A stretch of 64,000 nucleotides of DNA, taken from Mycetocola zhadangensis. Lineage in GTDB: Bacteria > Actinomycetota > Actinomycetes > Actinomycetales > Microbacteriaceae. Position 1 is the first letter of the stretch, and the number at the start of each line of letters is the position of its first letter. Below the pieces are notes generated by a model. That model did no database searches. It was given only the letters and a program-made list of their open reading frames with translations, and was not told where the DNA came from. Positions 27,030 to 35,716 of this stretch are shown here, in pieces. The stretch lies in NCBI RefSeq assembly GCF_003668565.1, contig NZ_RCWJ01000005.1, positions 1-64,000 of the forward strand. The letters are read 5' to 3'. The translations under genes were made by a program, and so were the position numbers.

Positions 27030-28379
27030 CTAACCCTGCGGCCAGCTGGATTCGATGTTGTCCACCGTCTCTTGGGTGCTGTCACCAGAAACCCACGCGA
27101 TGATGCCCTTCCAGAAGGAGTCGGAACCCACCGCAGCAGGCATGAGGTCAGATCCGTCGAAACGGAAAGTGGTCTCGGGGTCCGCGAGGATCTCGATTCC
27201 CTGCTTCAGGATGTCGCTTGATGCGTTCTCCGGGTCGACACCCGAGTTCGCGGAGATCGTTCCTCCGAGCTTGACCCGGATGTTTGCCCAGGTGTCGCTT
27301 GACATGTACGTACGAACCGCGTCGATCGCTTCGCCCTCGTTGAAAGCCACGGGGAACTCACCGGCGCCGGTGACAGCCTTCTCACCGTCGGCCTCTAGCG
27401 AAGGAAGCAGGAACGCGTACACGTCGCCCTCCGGACCAACCTCAGTGCCCTCCGGGAACAAGCCTTCGTAGAAGGTTGCCTGGTGGTGCAGGGAGCATTC
27501 TCCGTCGAGGATGGGGTGCCCAGCTGGCTGGAAGTCGGTGGAGACGATGCTGGATACGTCACCAAGTCCGCCGTTCACGTAGTCCGGGTTCTTGATGATG
27601 TCGCCGACAGCGTCGAATGCAGCAACAATCTGCGGGTCATTGAACGGAATCTCGTGTGTCACCCATTGGTCGTAGACCTCGGGGCCCGCCTGGCGGAGTA
27701 CGTAGTCCTCAACCCAGTCAGTACCTGGCCAGCCCGTCGCGTCACCCGAAGCCAAGCCAACGCACCACGGCTTGTGGTCGCCATCAGCGGCGATCTTTTC
27801 GGTGAGGTCAGTCAACTCGTCGAGGGTCGCCGGAATCTCATATCCGTTCTCCTCGAATTCAGCGGGTGAGTACCAAACGAAGCCTTTGACACTGGCCATC
27901 AGCGGTGCCGCATAGAAGACGTCGTCGTGAGTGCCGTACGCCTTCCAGTCCTCGCTCCAGAACTCGTCGGTGTTCGCCTCGACCGACTCGGGTGCCGGCT
28001 TGAGCCAGCCACCGTCGGCGAGACGCGCGAGGAGACCTGGTTGCGCCACGATTCCGATATCGGGGGCGTTACCCGCCTCAGCGAGAACCGCGATCTGCGC
28101 TTCGAACTCTTTCGTCCCCTGGTAGGCGATGTCGATGCCAGTGCAGGTCTGGAAGTCTGCCCACGATTCGATGAGGCGGTCTGCCTCGACGTCGACGATG
28201 GTGCCACCGATGGTCACTTCGGGGTTGTCATCGAACGTGCCGTACGCCTCGTAGTCCGCACAGTCGGTGTTCTCTTTGTCACCAGCGGCGGTGTCACCGG
28301 TACAACCGGTGAGGGCCAGGCCGACAATGCTCGCCGCAGCCAGCGGCACGAGCACTCGGCGATGGTTTTTAAAGCTCAT
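27030..28379 (-). CDS. Extracellular carbohydrate-binding lipoprotein (CUT1, AglE-like)
   Basis: A 449-residue substrate-binding protein. A signal peptide with lipobox ALTGC (Cys about residue 26) anchors it to the membrane. The mature part has the family-1 features TCTGIDIAYQGTKEFEAQI, APDIGIVAQPG, a central WPGTDWVEDYVLRQAG and an IESSWPQG end, resembling alpha-glucoside-binding proteins. It heads the operon and is preceded by a promoter with a palindromic operator. Substrate assignment to alpha-glucosides is tentative. Confidence 0.87.
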   Translation of the reverse strand: MSFKNHRRVLVPLAAASIVGLALTGCTGDTAAGDKENTDCADYEAYGTFDDNPEVTIGGTIVDVEADRLIESWADFQTCTGIDIAYQGTKEFEAQIAVLAEAGNAPDIGIVAQPGLLARLADGGWLKPAPESVEANTDEFWSEDWKAYGTHDDVFYAAPLMASVKGFVWYSPAEFEENGYEIPATLDELTDLTEKIAADGDHKPWCVGLASGDATGWPGTDWVEDYVLRQAGPEVYDQWVTHEIPFNDPQIVAAFDAVGDIIKNPDYVNGGLGDVSSIVSTDFQPAGHPILDGECSLHHQATFYEGLFPEGTEVGPEGDVYAFLLPSLEADGEKAVTGAGEFPVAFNEGEAIDAVRTYMSSDTWANIRVKLGGTISANSGVDPENASSDILKQGIEILADPETTFRFDGSDLMPAAVGSDSFWKGIIAWVSGDSTQETVDNIESSWPQG

Positions 28380-28456
28380 CTGTGTCTCCTCATTGAGTGT
28401 GTTTCGCAGGGCGAGATGATCGCCTCAGCAGTGCAGGTGCAAGCCGGCGCCCATAA

Positions 28457-28503
28457 GGAACCGGTTCCATGCACAAGGTACGGCACCCCACGAAGTTACA
28501 CAA
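28457..28503 (-). promoter_or_regulatory. Promoter and operator of the CUT1 sugar operon
   Basis: On the minus strand TTGTGT (28498-28503) and TACCTT (28475-28480) are 17 bases apart. The perfect 12-bp palindrome GGAACCGGTTCC (28457-28468) begins six bases past the -10 and would cover the transcription start. The divergent LacI-type gene at 28698 is the obvious candidate repressor. Confidence 0.7.
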
Positions 28504-28524
28504 GCACGAGGAGATAACGAAAAC

Positions 28525-28552
28525 TGGCGCGTGAACGCGCTCTCACGCGCCA
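28525..28552. other. Inverted repeat in the divergent promoter region
   Basis: TGGCGCGTGA (28525-28534) and TCACGCGCCA (28543-28552) are exact complements with an 8-base spacer. It lies between the two divergent promoters, so it could be a third protein-binding site; no second copy was seen. Confidence 0.35.
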
Positions 28553-28602
28553 CATCAGGCGGCTGCGGTGCGCTCCGCGATGGTCGCCCTCCCCCGCCAA
28601 TG

Positions 28603-28616
28603 TGTAACCGGTTCCA
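28603..28616. promoter_or_regulatory. Second CCGGTT operator, upstream of the LacI-type gene
   Basis: TGTAACCGGTTCCA has a perfect AACCGGTT core and matches the operator at 28457-28468 in nine central bases. It lies 82 bases before the regulator start and fits autoregulation. Confidence 0.55.
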
Positions 28617-28697
28617 TTCCGCCGCACGGTCCGCTACCCTGTGACCGAACTACCCCCACCATCGACGGTGGTCCCCGCCCGGGTGCAAGGAGGCTCC

Positions 28698-29729
28698 ATG
28701 TCCAGCGCGATCGCCGACGTCGCAGCGCGCGCTGGTGTTTCGAAAGCGACCGCCTCCCGCGCCCTTTCTGGCAACGGCTACGTCGCCGAAGCCACTCGGG
28801 TGCGTGTCATCGCTGCCGCGCGGGAGATTGGCTACGTCGCGTCGCCGAACGCGGCGAGCCTTGTCACCGGGCAGACGAAGAACATCGGCGTGGTGATGCC
28901 ATTCATCAACCGCTGGTTCTTCGGTGAAGTGCTCGAGGGCATTGAGCAGGCGCTCCTCGACCGCGGCTACGACATGACCTTGTACAACCTTCATCCCGGG
29001 TCGGCAGATCGACAGCGGGTATTCGAGTTCTTCCTGGCCAGGAAGCGCTTCGACGGCATCGTCGTGATTGGGATAGAACCCACTCGCGTCGAAGTGGAAC
29101 AGCTCGTCCGGCTTGGCGTTCCACTGGTCGGCATCGGCGGCCCGGTGAACGGCATCCCGTCGTTCACCATGGATGACACAGGCGCCGCCCGGCGCGCCAC
29201 CGAGCAACTCATTGGGCTCGGGCATCGCAAGATCATGCACATCGCTGGCGAGGACGCTGACGTCCTGAGCGACTCGGTGGCTGGCAGGCGCCGAGCCGGC
29301 TATCTTGACGCAATGCGGGCGGCAGGCCTCGAAGCCGAGAGCCGAACGGAACTCGCGATCATGAGCCTGCCCGGCGGTTACGACGCTGGAGCCCAGGCAT
29401 TGAGCGATGCGACGAATCGACCGACGGCCGTATTCGCGGCCTGCGATGAAATCGCCATTGGAACCATGATCGCTGCGCGCCGGTTGGGCCTCCGCGTGCC
29501 CGGTGACCTCTCGATCGTCGGCGTCGACGGCCACGAGTACGCCGAGATGTTCTCACTCACGACTGTGGAGCAGCAACCGCGTCAGCAGGGGCACGATGCG
29601 GTCACAGCTCTGCTCAACCACATCGCAGGGGATCCCTCGCCGCCAGCCGTGGTGGACGTGTCGGCCCGGCTTGTCGTGCGAGCGAGCACGGCGGCTCTGA
29701 CCGCGGTGGCTGCCGCCCCCCTGTCATAA
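28698..29729 (+). CDS. LacI-family transcriptional regulator of the CUT1 operon
   Basis: A 343-residue LacI/GalR regulator. I chose ATG 28698 because AAGGAGG lies eight bases upstream and the helix-turn-helix (AIADVAARAGVSKATASRALSG) begins at once; the frame is open from 28641. The effector domain includes VVMPFINRWFFGEVLEGIEQ and SIVGVDGHEYAEMFSLTTVEQQ. It is divergent from the sugar-binding-protein gene, and two related palindromes lie in the shared 318-base gap. That gap holds no other gene. Confidence 0.88.
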   Translation: MSSAIADVAARAGVSKATASRALSGNGYVAEATRVRVIAAAREIGYVASPNAASLVTGQTKNIGVVMPFINRWFFGEVLEGIEQALLDRGYDMTLYNLHPGSADRQRVFEFFLARKRFDGIVVIGIEPTRVEVEQLVRLGVPLVGIGGPVNGIPSFTMDDTGAARRATEQLIGLGHRKIMHIAGEDADVLSDSVAGRRRAGYLDAMRAAGLEAESRTELAIMSLPGGYDAGAQALSDATNRPTAVFAACDEIAIGTMIAARRLGLRVPGDLSIVGVDGHEYAEMFSLTTVEQQPRQQGHDAVTALLNHIAGDPSPPAVVDVSARLVVRASTAALTAVAAAPLS

Positions 29730-29757
29730 ACATCCGTCGAAACTCGCTGCCTTAACG

Positions 29758-29795
29758 GCGAAAGGCGCCGTTCCGTGAGGAACGACGCCTTTCGC
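29758..29795. terminator. Bidirectional hairpin between LacI-type gene and rplL
   Basis: Arms 29758-29774 and 29779-29795 pair over 17 positions with one mismatch and a GTGA tetraloop. The hairpin lies between convergent genes and could terminate both, most importantly the rplJ-rplL message. Confidence 0.75.
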
Positions 29796-29858
29796 GTAAC
29801 AGACTGTCGAAAACGACAGCGCACGTCACATCAAGCAAGAGCCCACGAGGGGCACAAA

Positions 29859-30242
29859 TTACTTGAGGGTAACGGTTGCGCCAGCCTCTTCGAGTGTTGC
29901 CTTTGCCTTCTCGGCGGTCTCCTTGTTTGCACCCTCGAGGACGTTTCCCGGAGCGCCATCGACGACGGCCTTGGCCTCGCCGAGACCCAGCGAGGTGAGC
30001 TCGCGAACGGCCTTGATGACCTGGATCTTCTTGTCGCCGACCGACTCGAGAACGACGTCGAAGGAGTCCTTCTCTTCGACCTCTTCTGCAGCGGCACCGG
30101 CAGCAGCCGGTCCTGCAACAGCAACGGGTGCAGCCGCGGTGACCTCGAAGGTCTCCTCGAATGCCTTGACGAACTCGCTGAGTTCGATGAGCGTGAGGCC
30201 CTTGAACTGCTCAAGCAGCTCTTCAGTTGACAGCTTTGCCAT
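29859..30242 (-). CDS. rplL: 50S ribosomal protein L7/L12
   Basis: The ribosomal stalk protein, 127 residues, which recruits translation GTPases. The N-terminal dimerisation region ([22 protein letters not shown]), the Ala-rich hinge (about 40-55) and the C-terminal [27 protein letters not shown] domain are all in order. It follows rplJ after 52 bases and ends before a strong hairpin. Confidence 0.98.
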   Translation of the reverse strand: MAKLSTEELLEQFKGLTLIELSEFVKAFEETFEVTAAAPVAVAGPAAAGAAAEEVEEKDSFDVVLESVGDKKIQVIKAVRELTSLGLGEAKAVVDGAPGNVLEGANKETAEKAKATLEEAGATVTLK

Positions 30243-30294
30243 GATTTTCTCCCTTAGATTTCTTTGGTCTACTCACCGCTGTCCCAGGACGAAC

Positions 30295-30810
30295 CTAGGA
30301 AGCGGACTCCTGCTTCTCACGCAGCGCGTCGACCGTGCGAACGGCCTTCGACAGCGGTGCGTTGAACAGATATGCGGCTCCGAACAGCGAGGCCTTGAAG
30401 GCGCCGGCAAGCTTGCCGAGCAGAACTTCGCGGGACTCGAGGTCGGCGAGCTTGCCTACCTCTGCGGCGGTCAGAGGGTTACCGTCAAAGTAACCGCCCT
30501 TGATCACCAGGAGAGGGTTTGCCTTGGAAAAGTCGCGCAGGCTCTTTGCAACGGTGACAGGGTCTCCGTGCACGAACGCGATTGCCGACGGACCAACGAG
30601 CTCTTCGTCAAACGACGAGATGCCCGCGTTGTTCGCAGCAATCTTGGTCAGCGTGTTCTTCACCACGGCGTAGGTTGCGTCCGCACTGATGTTCTTGCGC
30701 AGCGTCTTGAGCTGAGCAACAGTGAGGCCGCGGTACTCGGTCAGCAGAACGGCAGTCGAGCTCTGGAATTTCTCCGTGAGTTCGGCAACCGAGGCTTCCT
30801 TGTTCGCCAT
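30295..30810 (-). CDS. rplJ: 50S ribosomal protein L10
   Basis: The stalk base protein that binds 23S rRNA and the L7/L12 dimers. The start [18 protein letters not shown] is preceded by AAGGAG; the frame open to 30915 is leader sequence. The protein is 171 residues with the family segments [16 protein letters not shown] and NTLTKIA and an L12-binding C-terminal helix. The gene is normally controlled by binding of L10 to its own leader mRNA; the leader here (30811-31071) contains a terminator-like hairpin. Confidence 0.97.
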   Translation of the reverse strand: MANKEASVAELTEKFQSSTAVLLTEYRGLTVAQLKTLRKNISADATYAVVKNTLTKIAANNAGISSFDEELVGPSAIAFVHGDPVTVAKSLRDFSKANPLLVIKGGYFDGNPLTAAEVGKLADLESREVLLGKLAGAFKASLFGAAYLFNAPLSKAVRTVDALREKQESAS

Positions 30811-30881
30811 AGCCACTCCTTGATTAGTCTTCCTCGCACCGCGGAAGCGATGCGAGCCAAAGGGGCAGTTCAGTTTTCGGC

Positions 30882-30913
30882 AAAAAAAGAGCTCCGGCGC
30901 AAGCGCACGGAGC
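30882..30913 (-). terminator. Intrinsic terminator-like hairpin in the rplJ leader
   Basis: On the minus strand a GC-rich stem (30891-30913, arms GCTCCG/CGGAGC plus GCGC/GCGC with one bulged base) is followed by CT and seven T residues (30882-30888). It lies 72 bases upstream of the rplJ start. It either ends the HAD-gene transcript or acts as an attenuator of rplJL. Confidence 0.7.
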
Positions 30914-31071
30914 ATTTTGAGAGAATCTCGAGAATGTTTCGTTCACCTGCGCGGGTCGTCTCAGCTGAGAACCTTAGATCGGATGCTTACTTACGCGAGC
31001 ACGCCGAAAACCTGCGGTCTTTGGTTTTGTCCCAGCTTATGGCATCCGTTTCGCATCGCCAAATCGGCAGC

Positions 31072-31752
31072 TTAGGCCAGCGGGCTCAACGACAGCTCAC
31101 GCAGCAGCGCGGCCGGATCGTCATAGATGGCGATCGCACCGGCCGAGAGGAGCTCGGCCGAGGAGAATCCGCCACTCAGCAGGCCCACCGTGCGAACTCC
31201 TGCTCTCGAGGCTGCGATGCAGTCCCAGACCGAGTCGCCGACGAAGATGGCGTCACTCGCCGACACCCCGGCCTTATCGAGGGCGACTTCGACGATGGAC
31301 GGATCTGGCTTTGCCGTCTCGACATCGTCTGAGTTTGTGGTGGCGTGGATGGCCTCGTCAACATCGAGGATGCCGGTGAGAATGTCGAGTTCGTCCTCGG
31401 GCGCCGACGTGGCCAGGACGATGGTGCGGCCGCGGGAGTGCACTTCGCGAAGGAGGTCCTGTGCGCCGTCGAGGGGACGAAGCCGGTCAGCGAGTTGCTT
31501 GTAATACTGCGAGTGCAGCTCTTTGGCCCGGTCACCGAGCTCGGCTGCTCGGCTTCCGAGCAGCGAGTCGAGAAGTTTCGCCGAGTCCTGGCCGATCGCA
31601 CGGTGGATGCGCCACGCCGGAACATCGTTGGCTCCAACGTCGGCGAAGGCGTGCGCCCAGGATTCGACGTGCAGGTAGTTGGAATCGACGAGCGTCCCGT
31701 CGATGTCAAACAGGACAGCGGTTGGCGATGAGTTCGATACGGCGTCAGTCAT
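31072..31752 (-). CDS. HAD-superfamily phosphatase (phosphoglycolate phosphatase-like)
   Basis: A 226-residue HAD subclass IA hydrolase. Motif I is FDIDGTLVDS (D16, D18), motif II lies in VLATSAPEDE, motif III in KPDPSIVE and motif IV in FVGDSVWDCIAASRAG. The cap domain is inserted after motif I. The substrate is unknown; sugar or glycolate phosphates are typical. It is transcribed toward rplJ, with an intrinsic hairpin in between. Confidence 0.87.
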   Translation of the reverse strand: MTDAVSNSSPTAVLFDIDGTLVDSNYLHVESWAHAFADVGANDVPAWRIHRAIGQDSAKLLDSLLGSRAAELGDRAKELHSQYYKQLADRLRPLDGAQDLLREVHSRGRTIVLATSAPEDELDILTGILDVDEAIHATTNSDDVETAKPDPSIVEVALDKAGVSASDAIFVGDSVWDCIAASRAGVRTVGLLSGGFSSAELLSAGAIAIYDDPAALLRELSLSPLA

Positions 31753-31799
31753 GTTTCTCCTCCGGTTGCCGTCACTGTAGCCCGAGCCGAAAGTTGCCG

Positions 31800-33323
31800 T
31801 CAGGGCATTGCGCTGGCGGCGCCCTTCCCGTATCCCACTCGTCCGTCGGCGTCGACCGTTCCTGCGACCAGCGGCAGGGTGACAGTGAAACGCGTGTTTC
31901 CGGAGACGGACTCGACAGCCACGGTTCCCGCGTGCGCTTCAACGACACCGGAGACAATGGCGAGGCCCAGACCGGTTCCGCCTGACGCGCGTTGTCGGGA
32001 CTGGTCGCCTCGAACGAACCGTTCAAATACGGAGCTGAGAACGGACGGGTCGATGCCCGGACCGTTGTCGGTTACCGAGATGCGCGCCACGGCGCCATCT
32101 ACTTCGAGCGCGGCGACGACACGCGTGCCGGTCGGTGTGTGCACCCGAGCGTTGCCGAGCAGGTTGGCCACGGTTTGAAACAACCGCTGCGAATCGCCGG
32201 TCACGACGACGTCGCGGCCGGGAAGCTCGATCTGCCAGTCGTGCTCGGGCGCTGCCGCTTTCGCATCGCTGACGGCCGCTGCGACAAGTGCGCCGAGCTC
32301 TACCGGGTCTCGAGCGAGATCGCGTCCCTCATCAAGGCGGGCAAGCAGCAGCAGGTCCTCGACGATCGCCGTCATCCGCACGGCCTCGGACTCAATCCGG
32401 CCGAGCGCATACGTGGCGTCCTCTGGGAGCTCCTCCCCTGACCGTCGAGTGAGTTCGGCGTATCCGCGGATGGACGCGAGCGGTGTGCGCAGCTCGTGGC
32501 TGGCATCCGACACGAAGGTCCGCACCTTGTTCTCCGACGCCTGGCGCGCGGTCAACGCTGCGGCGATGTGCCCGAGCATGCGGTTGATCGACGCCCCAAC
32601 CCGCCCGACCTCGGTATTCGGGTCGGCGTCCTCGTCGGGAACGCGGACCGCAATGGCCACGTGACCGCGATCGAGCGGAAGCTCTGACACGTCAGACGCT
32701 GCCTGTGCCACCCGGTCGAGCGGCCGGAGGGCGAGCCGGACGATGACATACGACGCGGCACCGGCGAGGAGCAACACCCCGAGGGCGATCGCGCTAATCA
32801 CCGCGATGAGCTGGCCGAGGGTGAACTCGAGGTCGGCGAGCGGCAGACCCACGATCATCGCCCCGTCCCCCGCCTCGACGGCAACAACCCGGTACGAACC
32901 GAGCTCTCCACCCAGGTCGATCGACTCGGGCTCGCCGCCGAGGCGAACCGAGAGGAGGGTCGCCACCTGTCCGGTGGTCAGCGGCCTCAACTCGCCGGTC
33001 TCATCGAGGTAACCGGCATAGCGCACAGCCCCACCGCTGATGATGGCGCCAAGTGTTCCGGCCGACTGGCCTGGCACACCGACGAACTCGGGAACGGGAG
33101 GCTGCTCCTGCCGCGGAAACGATCCACCGTTGCCCTGCGGCGACTCAGCAGCGCCGGATGATCGTGTTGTCGCCGCAGTCAATTGCGCGTCGACGCGCCC
33201 GAGCAGCACAGATCGAACGCTCACGACACTCGCGAAACCGATCACCACAGCGGCGAGCGCCAACAGAGTGACGACAGCCACCACGAGTCGCTTGCGCAAC
33301 GTCCACCGTGACATCCGCTTCAC
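31800..33323 (-). CDS. Two-component sensor histidine kinase (OmpR-type partner)
   Basis: A 507-residue membrane kinase. A first transmembrane helix (about 11-37), an extracytoplasmic loop of about 130 residues and a second helix (about 170-197) precede a HAMP region. The phospho-acceptor H-box reads VSDASHELRTPLASIRG (H276), and the ATPase domain has N-box LLGNARVHTP and G-boxes VTDNGPGID and GGTGLGLAIV. Its start overlaps the regulator stop by 4 bases, so the pair is co-translated. The signal is not readable from the sequence. Confidence 0.93.
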   Translation of the reverse strand: MKRMSRWTLRKRLVVAVVTLLALAAVVIGFASVVSVRSVLLGRVDAQLTAATTRSSGAAESPQGNGGSFPRQEQPPVPEFVGVPGQSAGTLGAIISGGAVRYAGYLDETGELRPLTTGQVATLLSVRLGGEPESIDLGGELGSYRVVAVEAGDGAMIVGLPLADLEFTLGQLIAVISAIALGVLLLAGAASYVIVRLALRPLDRVAQAASDVSELPLDRGHVAIAVRVPDEDADPNTEVGRVGASINRMLGHIAAALTARQASENKVRTFVSDASHELRTPLASIRGYAELTRRSGEELPEDATYALGRIESEAVRMTAIVEDLLLLARLDEGRDLARDPVELGALVAAAVSDAKAAAPEHDWQIELPGRDVVVTGDSQRLFQTVANLLGNARVHTPTGTRVVAALEVDGAVARISVTDNGPGIDPSVLSSVFERFVRGDQSRQRASGGTGLGLAIVSGVVEAHAGTVAVESVSGNTRFTVTLPLVAGTVDADGRVGYGKGAASAMP

Positions 33324-34078
33324 TCCAAGATTTCTGGGGCCTTGAGAATGTACCCGGCACCACGCACCGTTGAAATCATGGGGGCGCGACCGGCGTCGAT
33401 CTTCTTGCGGAGGTAGGAGATGTAAATCTCGACAACACTGGCCTTGCCGTCGAAGTCATAACTCCAGACCCTGTCGAGAATCTGCGCCTTCGACAGCACC
33501 CGCCGCGGGTTGCGCATGAGGTAGCGCAGCAGTTCGTACTCGGTGGCGGTCAGTTCGATCGCTGTTCCGCCTCGGCTCACCTCGTGACTGTCCTCGTTGA
33601 GAACGAGGTCACCGACGGTCAGGAACGGTCCATCGGATGCTCCGGTGAGCGTCGATCGCCTGATCAACGCACGCAGGCGGGCGACAACTTCCTCGAGGCT
33701 GAACGGCTTGGTGACGTAGTCGTCCCCGCCAGCTGTGAGGCCGGCGATTCGATCGTCGAGCGCGTCCTTGGCGGTAAGGAAGAGAACAGGCACATCGTCG
33801 CCGTCTGCTCGCAGGCGGTGCAGCACACTCATTCCATCGATGTCGGGAAGCATGATGTCGAGCACGATCGCGTCCGGCCGAAACTCGCGCGCGACCTCGA
33901 GCGCCTGTCGCCCGGTTTCGGCGGTTCGAATCTCCCAGCCCTCGTACTTGAGCGCCATCTTCAAAAGATCGGTGAGGCTGCGTTCGTCATCGACGACAAG
34001 CACCCGAATGGCGTTGCCATCCGCTCGCTTCAGAGGGACGGATGCCGCGGGGCGGGAAGAAGAAACGAATGCGCTCAC
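33320..34078 (-). CDS. Two-component response regulator (OmpR/PhoB family)
   Basis: A 252-residue regulator with an N-terminal receiver domain after a 24-residue leader. The acidic pair is VLVVDDE, the phospho-acceptor is D74 in IVLDIMLPDIDG, and the switch lysine is in VTKPFSLEE. The C-terminal winged helix contains LTATEYELLRYLMRNPRRVLSK and ISYLRKKID. It is upstream of the kinase gene and coupled to it. The preceding 241-base gap should hold the promoter; no operator was recognised. Confidence 0.94.
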   Translation of the reverse strand: MSAFVSSSRPAASVPLKRADGNAIRVLVVDDERSLTDLLKMALKYEGWEIRTAETGRQALEVAREFRPDAIVLDIMLPDIDGMSVLHRLRADGDDVPVLFLTAKDALDDRIAGLTAGGDDYVTKPFSLEEVVARLRALIRRSTLTGASDGPFLTVGDLVLNEDSHEVSRGGTAIELTATEYELLRYLMRNPRRVLSKAQILDRVWSYDFDGKASVVEIYISYLRKKIDAGRAPMISTVRGAGYILKAPEILE

Positions 34079-34319
34079 AGTCCAAGTATCGGCTTCTGCC
34101 TATGAACAAGCTATGAGTCACCTTGGTAGCGCCTCTGCACCTTTAATACGGAAGGAACTGCCAGCCTCGGCATCGGCCGGGCACATTCGGCTCCCATACC
34201 TTTGCTACCGCTGCGGTCGCCCGGACCCCAGCGGTCGCCCGTCCGTGTGGGGACTGCGGCGTACCCCCAAAACGGCGCTGTTTGCTTCCCGCCCGTTCGA
34301 TCCCCACCACTCTCGGCTC

Positions 34320-35636
34320 ATGACACGCTCCGTCGACGAAGCTCCCCGCACGATTCCAGCGGGGCGCGACCTCACGCTCGACCTCGCCCGCGTCTTCTGT
34401 GTGTTGCTCGTTGTCTTCGTGCACATCCTCTTCACCGGCGTGGGCCGCGGCGAGAACGGGTCGCTCGTGATCGAGAGAACCGTCGAGTCCCAACCCTGGT
34501 TCAACGCAGCAACCTGGGTCGCCAACGTCATGCCGCTGTTTTTCGTGGTCGGCGGTTACGCGGCGAGAGCCGGCTGGCGGACGGCGGTTGCCAAGGGCAT
34601 CAGCGCCGATGACTTCATTCGGGTCCGCCTGGCGCGGCTCGCGCGGCCAGCCGTCCCGGTCTTCATCTTCTTCACCCTCGCCCTCGGGGCAACCCGCATG
34701 CTCGGCATCGCTCCGGAGCTCGTCGACGCGATCGCCATCGGTGTCGGCTCACCCCTGTGGTTCCTCGCCGCATACATGATCGTTCAGGCGCTTGCCCCTG
34801 CCATGATGCGCTGGCACGAGCGACACGGAGGGTGGGTGCTTCTTTTCCTGTTGGGCGCCGCCCTCGCGGTCGACGCCTTCCGTTACGTGTTCGTCGGTGG
34901 GGTCCTGGGGATCGATCCGCTTCCGCCAACCGGCTACGGAATCGGCCAGGAGGTATTTGGCATCCCGAACGTTCTCTTCGTCTGGCTGTTCGCCATGCAG
35001 GTCGGCTTCTTTCTGTACGACGGGTGGTTCGCGCGGCTTCGCTGGTGGCAACTCGTTCTGCTCATCGGCGTCGGGTATGCCGCCCAGTGGGGGCTGGTGT
35101 CTCTCGGCGGGTACTCGGTGAGCATGCTCGGCAACCAGTGGCCGCCGACAGCGACGATGGCCGTTTTTGCCATGGTGCAGGCCGCCGCTCTCACGCTCCT
35201 GCACGCACCACTGACCGCGCTCATGCGGGTACGGGTTGTGCAGGGCGCCGTCTTTCTCATCGGGTCACGCCTGATGACCGTCTACCTGTGGCACCTGCCG
35301 ATGATCATGGTGCTCATCGGCATCGAGTTGCTGCTCCCGCTCCCCCTCCCGGAACCGGGCAGCCCGGAGTGGTGGTGGACCCGCGTGCCGTTCCTAGTCG
35401 CCGTTCTCGGCGCCGTGCTTCTGCTGTCGCTGTGGCTGGTGCGGTTCGAGAGAGTTCCCCCGGTGATCACTCCCCGCTTCCCGGCGGGTTGGGCAACGCC
35501 GCTCGCCGTGATTGTGTTCGTGCTGCCCATCCTGGCGATCACCGCCTACGGTCTCGACTTCCCGCTCGCCGCCCTCGCCCTCGGCGGCTGCGCGACCTCG
35601 CTCTGGCTCACCGGCTCGGCGAGAACCGCGGTCTGA
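34320..35636 (+). CDS. Acyltransferase 3 family membrane protein
   Basis: A polytopic membrane protein of 438 residues with about ten hydrophobic segments. The N-terminal LDLARVFCVLLVVFVHILF contains the family's conserved catalytic-type histidine (VH), and MPLFFVVGGYAARAGWR follows. I chose ATG 34320 because residues before it in the frame (open from 33735) have shadow-type composition antisense to the response regulator. Such proteins transfer acyl groups to surface sugars or lipids. It is transcribed divergently from the two-component genes. Confidence 0.8.
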   Translation: MTRSVDEAPRTIPAGRDLTLDLARVFCVLLVVFVHILFTGVGRGENGSLVIERTVESQPWFNAATWVANVMPLFFVVGGYAARAGWRTAVAKGISADDFIRVRLARLARPAVPVFIFFTLALGATRMLGIAPELVDAIAIGVGSPLWFLAAYMIVQALAPAMMRWHERHGGWVLLFLLGAALAVDAFRYVFVGGVLGIDPLPPTGYGIGQEVFGIPNVLFVWLFAMQVGFFLYDGWFARLRWWQLVLLIGVGYAAQWGLVSLGGYSVSMLGNQWPPTATMAVFAMVQAAALTLLHAPLTALMRVRVVQGAVFLIGSRLMTVYLWHLPMIMVLIGIELLLPLPLPEPGSPEWWWTRVPFLVAVLGAVLLLSLWLVRFERVPPVITPRFPAGWATPLAVIVFVLPILAITAYGLDFPLAALALGGCATSLWLTGSARTAV

Positions 35637-35716
35637 CCACCTCCGCGGGTCGCGAGTTGCTGGGTTCGAGCGGTTCCGCGCGGCGGGACCCCGTAAACCC
35701 AGCACCTCGCGAAAGG

